64,000 nucleotides of DNA. It comes from NORP294 sp047627915 (GTDB lineage Bacteria > Bacteroidota > Bacteroidia > Flavobacteriales_E > Vicingaceae). The notes under the pieces were generated by a model. That model saw only the letters and a list, made by a program, of their open reading frames with translations. It had not been told where the DNA came from and did no database searches. Of the stretch, positions 17,898 through 27,401 are shown one piece after another. Made by a program: the position numbers and the translations under genes. Where the stretch lies: contig JBLHTZ010000008.1 of the NCBI GenBank assembly GCA_047627915.1, forward strand, positions 1-64,000, in the 5' to 3' direction. Each line of letters starts with the position of its first letter. Position 1 is the first letter of the stretch.

Positions 17898-19793
17898 ATG
17901 GCAGCAACCCCATCCATTCATGATATTTTAAAAACCTATTGGGGTTTTGATCAATTTAGGCCAAAGCAGGAAGAAATCATTCAATCTGTAATAGATGGAA
18001 AGGATACACTCGCCCTGCTCCCAACGGGTGGAGGGAAATCAATTTGCTTTCAAATTCCATCGTTAGCACAAGAAGGTTTATGCTTAGTAATATCACCGCT
18101 TATTGCTCTAATGCAAGACCAGGTTCAAAACTTAAAGGCCAAGGGGGTCAAAGCACTAATGATTCACTCTGCTATGAGCAGAAGAGAAATTGACATTACT
18201 TTGGACAATGCCGCTTATGGTGATTATAAATTTTTATACTTATCTCCTGAGCGTTTAGAAACAGAACTTTTTCAAGCAAGGCTAAAAAAAATGAACATCA
18301 ATTTAGTTGCCGTTGATGAAGCGCATTGTATTTCGCAATGGGGGTATGATTTTCGACCATCTTATTTAAATATTGCAGCATTAAAAGAACAGTTAGTTAA
18401 CGTTCCATTCATTGCATTAACTGCAACCGCAACAACTGCTGTAGTGCAAGACATTCAGGAAAAATTATTATTTCGAAAGTCAAATGTTATTCAAAAAAGC
18501 TTTTTGCGAAAAAACTTGGCTTATGTAGTGCGTAAAACGGAGAATATAATCACGACTATGTTCAAAGTAATTGACGGAATAGGAGGTTCAGGAATTATAT
18601 ACACCACTACTAGAAAACGGACGAAAGAAATTGCCAATGTGCTGTTGCAACATGATCTAAAGGCAGATTACTATCACGCTGGTCTATCTTCAGATGAACG
18701 ACAAACTAGACAGCGAAATTGGATTTCTAACAAAACACAAATTATAGTTGCAACCAACGCCTTTGGCATGGGAATAGACAAAGCAGATGTCCGATTTGTT
18801 ATTCACGTTGACTTACCAAGTTCTTTAGAAGCCTATTTTCAGGAAGCTGGGAGAGCGGGAAGAGATGAAAAGAAAGCCTTTGCTGTTTTACTCGTAAGCC
18901 CTTCTATGATAGGAGATTTAAAACAAAAGACAGAATTAGAATTCCCCGAAATTGAATTTATTAAAAAATGTTATTTAAGCTTGTCAAATTATTTCCAAAT
19001 TCCAATCCATGGTGGTTTAAACCAAAGTTATGATTTTGACATTAGAGATTTCAGCAACAAGTACAAGCTTAATGTTTCTAGCAGTTACAGAGCGCTTCAC
19101 TTTATAGAAAAAGAAGGGCTTATTAGCTTATCAGAAAATTTTTCTACCCCAAGTAAAGTGAACATCGTACTTACTAAACAAGATTTCTACAAGTTTCAAG
19201 TCGCTCATAAAATTTACGATTACTTCTTAAAAACGCTACTGAGAACCTATGGAGGTTTAATGGAAGGTTATGTTTCTATCAATGAAAATGAACTTGCTGG
19301 AAACTTAAAAAGCAACAAAAATAAAGTAATAGAAACACTGTTACGACTTCAAAAACTTAAAGTAATTGATTACATACCTAAAGGTACACTTCCAAAAATT
19401 ACCTACACCAGACAAAGGGTGGACCATGTGCATATTAGTAAAGTACATTATGAAGAACGAAAAAAAATAACCTTTGAACAAGTCAATTCTGTGGCAAAGT
19501 ATGCAGAAAATGAATCAGTTTGCCGAAGCAATACCCTACTCAATTATTTTGCAGAAACCATCGATTCAAGTTGCGGAGTTTGCGATGTATGTTTGAGGAA
19601 AAAGAAAGCAAACAGTGCGATAGATTTCGATTCATTGGAAATTGAATTACTGGAGAAAATAAAGGAAGGCCCAAAAAAAGTAGATGAACTTCTGCTTGGG
19701 AGTAAACACCAAAAAAAGTTGGCTCAATTACTTGATTTTTATACAGATAGTGGTAAATTGAAATTTGACGGATTGTTTTATTCCTTAAACTAA
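17898..19793 (+). CDS. recQ: RecQ family ATP-dependent DNA helicase
   Basis: A 3'-5' superfamily 2 helicase for recombination repair. In order: Walker A TGGGKS (43-48), DEAH (140-143, in VDEAHCISQWGYDFRPSY), TATATT, the helicase C-terminal lobe with YHAGLSSDERQ and QEAGRAGRD, then an RQC region with a zinc site (CRSNTLLNYF and SCGVCDVCLRKKK). The C-terminal end is short and no HRDC domain is recognisable, unlike E. coli RecQ. At 631 residues it fits the shorter Bacteroidota RecQ group. Its stop codon overlaps the convergent ligA stop at CTAA (19790-19793). Confidence 0.93.
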   Translation: MAATPSIHDILKTYWGFDQFRPKQEEIIQSVIDGKDTLALLPTGGGKSICFQIPSLAQEGLCLVISPLIALMQDQVQNLKAKGVKALMIHSAMSRREIDITLDNAAYGDYKFLYLSPERLETELFQARLKKMNINLVAVDEAHCISQWGYDFRPSYLNIAALKEQLVNVPFIALTATATTAVVQDIQEKLLFRKSNVIQKSFLRKNLAYVVRKTENIITTMFKVIDGIGGSGIIYTTTRKRTKEIANVLLQHDLKADYYHAGLSSDERQTRQRNWISNKTQIIVATNAFGMGIDKADVRFVIHVDLPSSLEAYFQEAGRAGRDEKKAFAVLLVSPSMIGDLKQKTELEFPEIEFIKKCYLSLSNYFQIPIHGGLNQSYDFDIRDFSNKYKLNVSSSYRALHFIEKEGLISLSENFSTPSKVNIVLTKQDFYKFQVAHKIYDYFLKTLLRTYGGLMEGYVSINENELAGNLKSNKNKVIETLLRLQKLKVIDYIPKGTLPKITYTRQRVDHVHISKVHYEERKKITFEQVNSVAKYAENESVCRSNTLLNYFAETIDSSCGVCDVCLRKKKANSAIDFDSLEIELLEKIKEGPKKVDELLLGSKHQKKLAQLLDFYTDSGKLKFDGLFYSLN

Positions 19794-21805
19794 TCCAACA
19801 TTTCAGAAAACTCTTGCTCACTTAGAATTGTCACGCCCAAACTCTCTGCTTTTTCCTTTTTAGCTGGGCCCATTTTATCTCCTGCCACTAAAAAGTCTGT
19901 CTTTTTAGAAATAGAGCCCACATTCTTCCCACCATAATCTTCAATAGTTTTCTTCAATTCATTTCTCGAATAATTCTCAAAAACCCCTGAAACAACAAAC
20001 GTCTTACCTTCAAAAATGGTTGAAACCTGAGTACTCTCCTTTTCTATTATTTCAAACTGTAAATCGTACGATTTCAACCGGTTAATCAACTCCAAATGTT
20101 CTTCATTTTGCAAAAAGAAATACAGGCTTTCAGCTATCTTTTCTCCAATTTCATCTACCGCAATCATTTCCTCTAACGAGGCATTTAATATTGCATCCAT
20201 GTTTTTAAAGTGCATAGCCAACTTCTTCGAAACAGTCTCCCCAACATACCTAATCCCTAATGCAAACAATACTCTTTCAAAAGGTATTTGCTTTGAATTT
20301 TCAACGCCTTGCAGTAAATTAGAAACTGACTTTTGTGCCATTCGATCTAACTTCAATAAATCATCTTCTTGCAACGTATACAGGTCGGCGTAATTATGAA
20401 TTAACCCTTCAGCAAACAATTGCTCGATGGTTTCTTCTCCAAGTCCATCAATGTCCATTGCCTTTCTTGAAATAAAATGAGTCATTTTCCCCTTAATTTG
20501 AGTTGGGCAAGCTGTTTCATTGGGACAATAGTGCTTTGCTTCCCCTTCAACCCGAACCAATTCTGTTTCGCACTCAGGGCACTGCGAAATGTATTTTGTA
20601 GGGTGAGAGTTCACGGGACGTTGGTTCAGGTTAACACCGACCACTTTTGGAATAATCTCGCCTCCTTTCTCCACTTGAACTAAATCGCCTTCTCGAATAT
20701 CTAATTTTTCAATTTGATCTGAATTGTGAAGTGAAGCTCTTTTAACTACAGTTCCTGCCAATAAAATTGGTTCCAAATTAGCCACAGGAGTAATTGCCCC
20801 AGTTCTACCCACCTGATAGGTGATCTCATTTAACCGAGTTTCGACTTGTTCAGCTTTGAATTTATAAGCAATTGCCCAACGTGGACTTTTCGCCGTATAC
20901 CCCAGCTCCTCTTGCAAGTAATAGTCATTTACTTTAATAACGATACCGTCAATTTCAAAGTTTAGCTGATTTCGCCCTGTACTCCAGTAATCAATGAATT
21001 CGAATATTTCCTCAATAGATTGGTATGTAGCAAATAGCTTATCACTTTTCTTAGGCACTTTAAACCCCCAACTTGAAGCCGCATTCAGATTCTCTTCATG
21101 ACTTTTAAATGGAAGGTTTTCACCCAACACATAATATAAATAGCTATCTAACTTTCGAGAAGCTACCACTTTAGAATCTTGCATTTTCAGTGTACCTGAA
21201 GCAGCATTTCTTGGATTAGCCAAGCGGTCTTCTCCAATATCTTCTCTACTTTCATTCAACGCTTTAAATACAGAAAGTGGATAAAAAATCTCTCCTCGAA
21301 TTTCAAAATCATCTGGATAATCTCCAGTCAATTTTAATGGTACTGCTCGAATCGTTTTTACATTTTCCGTTATATCATCACCTTTGGTTCCATCTCCTCT
21401 AGTAACTGCTCTAAGCAGCTGACCTTTCTTATATTGAATTCCAATCGCAACCCCATCGTACTTCAACTCACAGGTATACTCCACTTTTTTACCAGCAAGT
21501 TTTTGTACCCTTTGGTCAAAATCAATTAAATCGTCCCGATTATAGCTGTTGCTCAAAGAAAGCATAGGATAGTGATGCACCACCGTCTCAAATTTCTTGG
21601 TAATCGAACCACCAACACGTTTTGTTGGGGAGTTTTCTTCAGCAAATTGGGGAAATTCGTTTTCTAATTGCTGCAACTCTTCCAATAATTGATCGAACTC
21701 ATAATCCGAAATTTGTGGAATGTCCTTCATGTAATAAGTGTGGTTATGCTTGCGAATTTGCTCACTTAATTCTACTATTCTTTCTTGTGCTTGAAAAAGA
21801 TCCAT
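19790..21805 (-). CDS. ligA: NAD-dependent DNA ligase
   Basis: LigA seals nicks using NAD at the replication fork. The 671-residue protein has the full domain order: NAD-binding Ia domain (NHTYYMKDIPQISDYEFDQL), adenylation domain with catalytic Lys115 in CELKYDG, OB fold, a four-cysteine zinc finger (CPECETEL to CPNETACPTQ), helix-hairpin-helix repeats (MDIDGLGEETIEQLF) and a C-terminal BRCT domain (FEGKTFVVSGVF). Complete and of normal length. Convergent with recQ, with overlapping stop codons and so no room for a terminator. Confidence 0.98.
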   Translation of the reverse strand: MDLFQAQERIVELSEQIRKHNHTYYMKDIPQISDYEFDQLLEELQQLENEFPQFAEENSPTKRVGGSITKKFETVVHHYPMLSLSNSYNRDDLIDFDQRVQKLAGKKVEYTCELKYDGVAIGIQYKKGQLLRAVTRGDGTKGDDITENVKTIRAVPLKLTGDYPDDFEIRGEIFYPLSVFKALNESREDIGEDRLANPRNAASGTLKMQDSKVVASRKLDSYLYYVLGENLPFKSHEENLNAASSWGFKVPKKSDKLFATYQSIEEIFEFIDYWSTGRNQLNFEIDGIVIKVNDYYLQEELGYTAKSPRWAIAYKFKAEQVETRLNEITYQVGRTGAITPVANLEPILLAGTVVKRASLHNSDQIEKLDIREGDLVQVEKGGEIIPKVVGVNLNQRPVNSHPTKYISQCPECETELVRVEGEAKHYCPNETACPTQIKGKMTHFISRKAMDIDGLGEETIEQLFAEGLIHNYADLYTLQEDDLLKLDRMAQKSVSNLLQGVENSKQIPFERVLFALGIRYVGETVSKKLAMHFKNMDAILNASLEEMIAVDEIGEKIAESLYFFLQNEEHLELINRLKSYDLQFEIIEKESTQVSTIFEGKTFVVSGVFENYSRNELKKTIEDYGGKNVGSISKKTDFLVAGDKMGPAKKEKAESLGVTILSEQEFSEMLD

Positions 21806-21878
21806 ATACCTGCTAGATTTTGACTAAAATTATTAATTCAAATGCTTTTATGTTATTTTTAAATGATAATATACCAAC

Positions 21879-23272
21879 ATGAAATTTACTGAGAAATACA
21901 GTCGACTTTTTCAATTGTTACTTCCTTCACCGTTGAGTATTGCCTTATTATTAAGCTTAATAACCATTGTAGCTGCCTATATTTTCACCAATGCGCCAAT
22001 TGCAAGTGAACAGAACTATTTAATAACTCTTTTTGAATACTGGGAAAGAGGATTATGGAACGATGACTTAATGGTTTTTGCATTACAAATGATGTTAATG
22101 TTAGTTTTGGGTCACATACTAGCAATGTCTCTTTTTGTGGGACGGTTCATAGATAGAATATGTTTTTTTGCTACAACTAATGCTAAGGCGGCAGCTTTGG
22201 TTTGCCTCTCAACTATGGCTGTGGCGCTTTCAACTGGGGATTAGGCCTATTTTTCGGTGCTATAATTGCCCGAAAAATTGGAGAAAAAGCGCACCGTGAA
22301 AACTTTGACTTGAACTACCCCTTAATTGGTGCCGCGGGATATTCATGCCTTATGGTTTAGCACGGCGGAATTTCCGGGTCTTCTACAACGAAGGTTGCAG
22401 AAGAAGGCCATTTAATTTCTTTAATGGAAGGAATTATACCTACAGCCCAACTGTTGAAACTACCTTCTTCCATTTCTTTCTCTGAAACGGTATTCTCCCC
22501 TATGAATATTTTTGCAACGGCAGCAGTATTGATTGTGATACCACTGCTGATGTACCTTATCGGGAAGTCTAGTTCAGGTACAAACTTGAGCAGATTGACT
22601 GCAAAAAAAGTTGAGGAGGATGATACTAAAACTCTATTCAGAGCAAAAAAAATTGATTATTCTACCTTTACAACAAAAATAGTCGGGTCAATCATCTTAC
22701 TTTACCTTAGTTTAAAAGTTATTCAAACGCCTGATATTTCTAAATTTGCCTTTATTACTCCCAACTTTATTAACCTATGCCTGCTCGGAATTGGGTTTTT
22801 CTTTCACAAAAATATTGTAGGGTTCTTAAAGGCAACTGACCATGCAATAGGCGGAGCCTCATGAATACTCATTCAATTCCCTTTATATTTTGGAATTATG
22901 GGAATTATGAAAGATTCGGGGTTGATGAACCTATTTTCCAACTTTTTTGTATCTCATTCTACTTCATCTAGCTTTCCAATCTTTACTTTATTTAGTGCAG
23001 GACTTGTTAACGTATTTGTGCCTAGTGGCGGTGGGCATTGGGCAATACAAGGCCCCATAATTGTTCAAGCCGCTGAAAGTTTACAAGCTTCACTACTTAA
23101 AAGTATTATGGCTTTAGCCTATGGAGACCAACTGACAAACATGCTACAGCCTTTTTGGGCACTACCCTTATTAGGAATTACCAAGTTGAAGGCGAAAGAA
23201 ATTTTACCGTATACGCTAGTTATGATGTTAGTAGCTGGAGTCATTTATATAGGAGCCCTTCTGCTCTTTTAA
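21879..23272 (+). pseudogene. Broken short-chain fatty acid transporter gene (AtoE type)
   Basis: Three in-order fragments (21879-22244, 22424-22864, 22898-23272) together resemble one AtoE/short-chain fatty acid permease of about 460 residues, ending in LPLLGITKLKAKEILPYT. Three lesions separate them. First, one base is missing near 22227-22231: MAVAL continues as FNWGLGLFFGAI only in another frame. Second, TAG at 22358-22360 sits where LMV-x-HGG expects tryptophan. Third, TGA at 22862-22864 lies between HAIGGAS and ILIQFPLYFGIMGIM. Everything between is well preserved, so decay looks recent. The family is an inner-membrane carrier of acetoacetate and butyrate-like acids. Recoding of three separate sites is unlikely. 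Confidence 0.85.
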
Positions 23273-24384
23273 ACTCCTACTTGTTTTATGTTTTTAGTAT
23301 CGAAGGCATCACGTAAGCCATTTCCTAAAAGCACAAATGAAAGAACCAACAAACATATGGCGATACCCGGAAATATAGCCAAATAAGCATCTCCCGTTAT
23401 AATATAACCCTTGTGCTCTGCAATCATTTTACCCCAAGTTGCTTGTGGCGGCTGGGCTCCCAAACCCAAAAAGCTTAGGCCAGCCTCAATTAATATCGCC
23501 GCTGCAAAATTAGACGCTGAAATAACGATAATCGGTCCTGTTACGTTGGGTAAAATATGTCTGATAATTATTCTAGCGTTTGTAAAACCAAAGGATTTCC
23601 CTGCTTCTACAAATTCCATTTGCTTGGCGCTCATCACCTGCCCGCGGACGACTCTTGCAACTTCTACCCACATGGTAAGTCCAACAGCTACAAAAACTTG
23701 CCAAAAGCCTTTCCCCAAGGCTAAGGTCATAGCAATGACAAGTAACAAAGTAGGAATTGACCAAATAACATTGATGAACCACATAATTAAATCATCCACT
23801 CTTCCGCCGTAATAAGCTGCTATGGCACCTAAACTAATTCCTATGAATAAAGAGATTAGAATTGAAATAAACCCAACTGTAAACGAAATCCAGGTCCCTC
23901 CCATCAATCTGCTCAACATATCCCTGCCATAACGATCCGTTCCTAACCAATACCGTTTCCTTGTAACGATTTCTGATTCAATAAATGATTCAAAATGTGA
24001 CGATTTAAAGCTGATTATTTCACCATCGTTAGGTTCATTTCCTGTGTATTTTTCAACCTCGATATCATTCGCTGTAATGGAATAATTCGCAATCGGAATT
24101 TCTATAAAGTGAGGCTGAAACCCATAAATAAATTCTCGCAAAAATGAATGAGAAGAACGTTGAGGATTTGGAAGCAAAAGCATCTCCACCGAGAAACCAG
24201 GGGACTTTCGGGCTAACTCCAAATGCTGAACGTTAGCCTTAGGTGAAGAGTCTGGGCGAAGGATTGGTCCAAAGGCAGCAATAAACAAAAACGTTGAGAT
24301 CACGAAAAGTCCAATTACTGCAATCTTATTTTGCAATAATTTTTTCCAAGCTAATTGAAGTGGAGACCGGTTTTGTTTACTCAA
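23269..24384 (-). CDS. ABC transporter permease, dipeptide/oligopeptide type (DppC/OppC)
   Basis: A 371-residue inner-membrane permease. N-terminal helix IAVIGLFVISTFLFIAAFG is followed by an unusually long periplasmic stretch (about 40-150), then RYWLGTDRYGRDMLSRLMGG, the standard start of the OppC transmembrane core. The EAA loop that contacts the ATPase is EFVEAGKSFGFTNARIIIRHILPN, and GLSFLGLGAQPPQATWG is the C-type permease signature. OppC proteins normally pair with OppB, a binding protein and ATPases; none is nearby. It is the last gene of an operon with a glycosyltransferase and a flippase-like protein, 5 bases downstream. Substrate unknown. Confidence 0.9.
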   Translation of the reverse strand: MSKQNRSPLQLAWKKLLQNKIAVIGLFVISTFLFIAAFGPILRPDSSPKANVQHLELARKSPGFSVEMLLLPNPQRSSHSFLREFIYGFQPHFIEIPIANYSITANDIEVEKYTGNEPNDGEIISFKSSHFESFIESEIVTRKRYWLGTDRYGRDMLSRLMGGTWISFTVGFISILISLFIGISLGAIAAYYGGRVDDLIMWFINVIWSIPTLLLVIAMTLALGKGFWQVFVAVGLTMWVEVARVVRGQVMSAKQMEFVEAGKSFGFTNARIIIRHILPNVTGPIIVISASNFAAAILIEAGLSFLGLGAQPPQATWGKMIAEHKGYIITGDAYLAIFPGIAICLLVLSFVLLGNGLRDAFDTKNIKQVGV

Positions 24385-24389
24385 ACTAG

Positions 24390-25490
24390 TTAGATTTTAC
24401 GCCCTTTCCATTGTGGTCGATGAAACAAAGATACCAAAGCAATTCCCACGGAATAAAAAGGATACAAAATTGACAATAAAAATGTCCATTTCACAATAGA
24501 TTTTGGTCGAAGAAACAACGGTAGTTGCTGCATGAGAAGTAAATCAATTACCCACTTAAACAAAAAGCAACCGAGAAAAAATTGTAACGAATACAGCTGT
24601 AGTATCCAGCCAACAAGAGCCCATAAAACAGCTAGATTTGCTAAAAATATAATACTCCCAATCTTTAGTGTGTCTAAATCCTTGTAATTTCTAGATTTTG
24701 AAGCCCACCTGATTCGTTGCTCAAAAAAAGAAGAAAAACTATCTTTCGTTGTAGTACTCACCACCGAATTTTCATTCTCCAAGAACAGAATACAATCCTT
24801 TCCAAATTTTCTTTTAAAACTATGCAGTAAAAAAACATCATCTCCCGTATTAACAGTTGAGTTGTTAGCGTATGCATCACTTTCTTTAAAGGCAGCTTTT
24901 CTGAAAGCATAATTTGCTCCATTAGAAATGATTGCACGTTTTCTCCGGCAACTAAGCATCGTCATCGACATTAGACTTGAAAACTCTACCTCCTGTAGTT
25001 TCTGAAACCATCCTTTTGCTCCATTGAGTCGCACTGCTCCCAAAACCATTTTTATTTCAGGCTTATCAAACGGTTGAATCATGGTTTCCAGCCAGTTTGT
25101 CTGTAACTCGCAATCTGCATCAGTGCAAACAATTAAGCTATATCTAGCCTGTTGCACACCTAATGAAATTGCAGCCTTTTTACCTACTTCTCCTTCTAAG
25201 TTAATGTGCTGTGTAACCAACTTTGAATCCTTTACAACCTGTTGCACCAATTCAAAACTTCCATCGGTTGAGTGATCATTTACCAGAATTAATTCCAGCT
25301 GGTTTTCTGTAATCGTTTGACTTTCTATGTCTTTTATTAATCGTTCTAAATTGTATCTCTCATTGCGATAAGCTACAATTAGAGATACGGGCTCTAAGTG
25401 ATTTCTTACACTATCTTCCTGCAAGGGCTTCTTAGCTAAAATCAGCCATCCTGCAACAATCGCGTATAAGAAAAAGATAAAACCAATCAT
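24390..25490 (-). CDS. Membrane-bound GT2 glycosyltransferase
   Basis: A 366-residue family 2 glycosyltransferase with an N-terminal membrane anchor (IGFIFFLYAIVAGWLIL) and three or so C-terminal helices (IIFLANLAVLWALVGWILQL onward). The catalytic domain shows VSLIVAYRNERYNLERLI, LVNDHSTDGSFE, CTDADCELQTNWLE with the DxD metal site, and EQRIRWASKSRNY, close to the QxxRW motif of processive synthases. It may build a glycolipid or polysaccharide. The start overlaps the upstream gene as ATGA (25487-25490). The neighbouring flippase-like protein suggests a surface-lipid role, which is inference. Confidence 0.88.
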   Translation of the reverse strand: MIGFIFFLYAIVAGWLILAKKPLQEDSVRNHLEPVSLIVAYRNERYNLERLIKDIESQTITENQLELILVNDHSTDGSFELVQQVVKDSKLVTQHINLEGEVGKKAAISLGVQQARYSLIVCTDADCELQTNWLETMIQPFDKPEIKMVLGAVRLNGAKGWFQKLQEVEFSSLMSMTMLSCRRKRAIISNGANYAFRKAAFKESDAYANNSTVNTGDDVFLLHSFKRKFGKDCILFLENENSVVSTTTKDSFSSFFEQRIRWASKSRNYKDLDTLKIGSIIFLANLAVLWALVGWILQLYSLQFFLGCFLFKWVIDLLLMQQLPLFLRPKSIVKWTFLLSILYPFYSVGIALVSLFHRPQWKGRKI

Positions 25491-26449
25491 ACTTTTTCAA
25501 GATTTATAACCGGAAATAATTTAAACGACTTGATGTAATAAAGACCAACCAAAGCAGGTAAAAATAAATTAATAAGCCAAAGTACAGTGGAAGCAAGTAC
25601 ACCAAATTCTCCACTATTTAAAACGCTTTGAAATACAAAAAAACTGACAGACCCTCTAACAATTAATCCTGAGAACCATCCTGTTGGTATTATAGCTGTG
25701 CATAAATACACAACAGCTATTGAGCTGAATGTTTCGACTAAACCTATATCAGAATTGAAGCACTGTATTAACAGATAATACTGAATACAAAAAACAACAT
25801 ACCGTAAAAAACTTAAAAATAACACCTGAAACCTAAGGCTTCTTGAAATTTCAAATGAAATAAGTTGCTTGTATTTTAACAAAAAAATCTTAATGAAGCC
25901 TAATCCAAATTTTGATTTAAAAAAAATCCAAAAACCAATACAGATTAATCCCATAGTAATTATTGACAATACTGCACCGTTAATTGGCAAATTCAACCGT
26001 TCCCTTACTAATAACAAACCCAACAGGCCAAAAATAAATGTGGTCAGTAATTGACTTAATGACAAGAACCCATTGTAGAAAAGCGCTTGGCCTATTTTGT
26101 TCTTCTCAATGCCTAACATTCTCCCTCCGTAGTCTCCTATGCCGTTAGGTGTTATTATAGACATGGTTATCCCACTAAGAACAGACTTTACACTCTGATT
26201 CCAAGATAAGTATTGAGCATCCTTTAATATCCATTTCCACTTCAACGTTTCTATCCCCCAGTTAATTGGTACAAAACAAATTACCACAAAAACAAAAAGA
26301 TAATTCGAAATTATGATATCATAAATGGCATCCCAATCAATATTATTCACCTTAGAATCAAATGCAGACTTGAGATAATAAAAGCACAAGAATACAATGG
26401 TTACCGTAACCAGAGTATTGCCTATTTTATATAGCTTTGCTTTTTCCAA
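25487..26449 (-). CDS. Flippase-like membrane protein (LPG synthase transmembrane-region family)
   Basis: A 320-residue protein with about eight hydrophobic helices, such as TVTIVFLCFYYL, YLFVFVVICFVPINWG and VVYLCTAIIPTGWFSGLIV. Pattern and the segment IETLKWKWILKDA fit the UPF0104/lysylphosphatidylglycerol synthase transmembrane-region family, some of which move lipids across the inner membrane. The only fitting start is TTG at 26449: an in-frame stop lies just upstream and no ATG follows for over 90 codons. That TTG shares base 26449 with the divergent ruvC ATG. It heads the operon with the GT2 and the ABC permease. Confidence 0.78.
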   Translation of the reverse strand: MEKAKLYKIGNTLVTVTIVFLCFYYLKSAFDSKVNNIDWDAIYDIIISNYLFVFVVICFVPINWGIETLKWKWILKDAQYLSWNQSVKSVLSGITMSIITPNGIGDYGGRMLGIEKNKIGQALFYNGFLSLSQLLTTFIFGLLGLLLVRERLNLPINGAVLSIITMGLICIGFWIFFKSKFGLGFIKIFLLKYKQLISFEISRSLRFQVLFLSFLRYVVFCIQYYLLIQCFNSDIGLVETFSSIAVVYLCTAIIPTGWFSGLIVRGSVSFFVFQSVLNSGEFGVLASTVLWLINLFLPALVGLYYIKSFKLFPVINLEKV

Positions 26450-27018
26450 TGAGGGCTAAAGTTAAAGAAGTAGAAAAGATTATTTTGGGTATCGATCCTG
26501 GTACTTCAATCATGGGATATGGAATCATTTCTGTGTTCAAAGGAGAAATAAAATTATTAGCCATGGGTGTTATTCAGCTTGCTAAATTGGGAGATCATGC
26601 GCTAAGGCTTCAACGAATTTTCGAACGAACTGTTTCCTTAATTGACGAATTCAAAGTTGACGAAATGGCAATCGAAGCACCGTTCTATGGAAAGAATGCC
26701 CAATCGATGTTAAAATTAGGAAGAGCTCAGGGAGTTGCAATGGCGGCCTCTATGACAAGAGAAGTTCCCGCAACAGAATACATGCCGACAAAAGTTAAAA
26801 AAGCTGTTACAGGTAAAGGAGCTGCTTCCAAACAACAAGTTGCGGCAATGGTTAAATCTATCGTGCAGTATAAGGAAGATCCAAACTACTTAGATGCTAC
26901 TGACGCATTAGCAGTTGCAATTTGTCACCATTTTCAAGGTAATGCCGTAGTTGGCAATAAGAAATCTTATTCGGGATGGGGTTCATTCTTAAAAGATAAT
27001 CCTGAACGGAAGGCCTAA
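26449..27018 (+). CDS. ruvC: Crossover junction endodeoxyribonuclease RuvC
   Basis: RuvC cuts Holliday junctions symmetrically as a dimer. The ATG at 26449 gives 189 residues and is preferred over TTG at 26437. Catalytic acidic residues are visible: Asp16 in ILGIDPGTSIMGYG, Glu in AIEAPFYGKNAQS, and the pair in DATDALAVAICHH. A C-terminal tail (NKKSYSGWGSFLKDNPERKA) extends beyond the usual core. The gene is divergent from the flippase-like gene with no intergenic space and convergent with the HIT gene, sharing CTAA (27015-27018) as overlapping stops. Confidence 0.95.
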   Translation: MRAKVKEVEKIILGIDPGTSIMGYGIISVFKGEIKLLAMGVIQLAKLGDHALRLQRIFERTVSLIDEFKVDEMAIEAPFYGKNAQSMLKLGRAQGVAMAASMTREVPATEYMPTKVKKAVTGKGAASKQQVAAMVKSIVQYKEDPNYLDATDALAVAICHHFQGNAVVGNKKSYSGWGSFLKDNPERKA

Positions 27019-27401
27019 GAATTAATTTTTGCAGCAACTTCAGCTAAAACTTCCATCGATACATCCATTTTAGGCGCAGCAAAATTAATGTCGTTAACAT
27101 TATTAATTGGCACTAAATGAATGTGCGCATGAGCCACTTCTAGACCTATTACAGCAACACCTATTCTTTTGCACTCTATTTTCGATTTTATCTTTTTCGC
27201 AACAACTTGAGCGAATTTCCACATTTGTGCATAGTCCTCACTTTCCATGTCAAAAATATAATCTGTCTCCTTTTTAGGAACAATTAAGGTATGCCCTAAA
27301 GCTAAAGGCTGAATATCTAAAAAGGCCAAGAACATCTCATTCTCTGCAATTTTAAAACTCGGAATTTCTCCACTTATTATTTTCGAAAATATAGTTGCCA
27401 T
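27015..27401 (-). CDS. HIT family nucleotide hydrolase
   Basis: A 128-residue histidine-triad protein. The motif HAHIHLVP supplies the catalytic triad, and the N-terminal TIFSKIISGEIPSFKIAEN and LVPKKETDYIFDM are typical of bacterial HinT/HIT hydrolases acting on nucleoside phosphoramidates or dinucleoside polyphosphates. It follows greA with a one-base overlap (base 27401), so the two form an operon. Pairing of greA and a HIT gene is frequent in Bacteroidota, as I recall; a functional link is not shown. Confidence 0.94.
   Translation of the reverse strand: MATIFSKIISGEIPSFKIAENEMFLAFLDIQPLALGHTLIVPKKETDYIFDMESEDYAQMWKFAQVVAKKIKSKIECKRIGVAVIGLEVAHAHIHLVPINNVNDINFAAPKMDVSMEVLAEVAAKINS

Noticed and set aside
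22358..22864. TAG and TGA in the AtoE-type gene as recoded amino acids (pyrrolysine or selenocysteine, or UGA as Trp)
   Set aside because: A frameshift is also present, an intact RF2 with SPF and GGQ motifs is encoded nearby, and no recoding element was seen.
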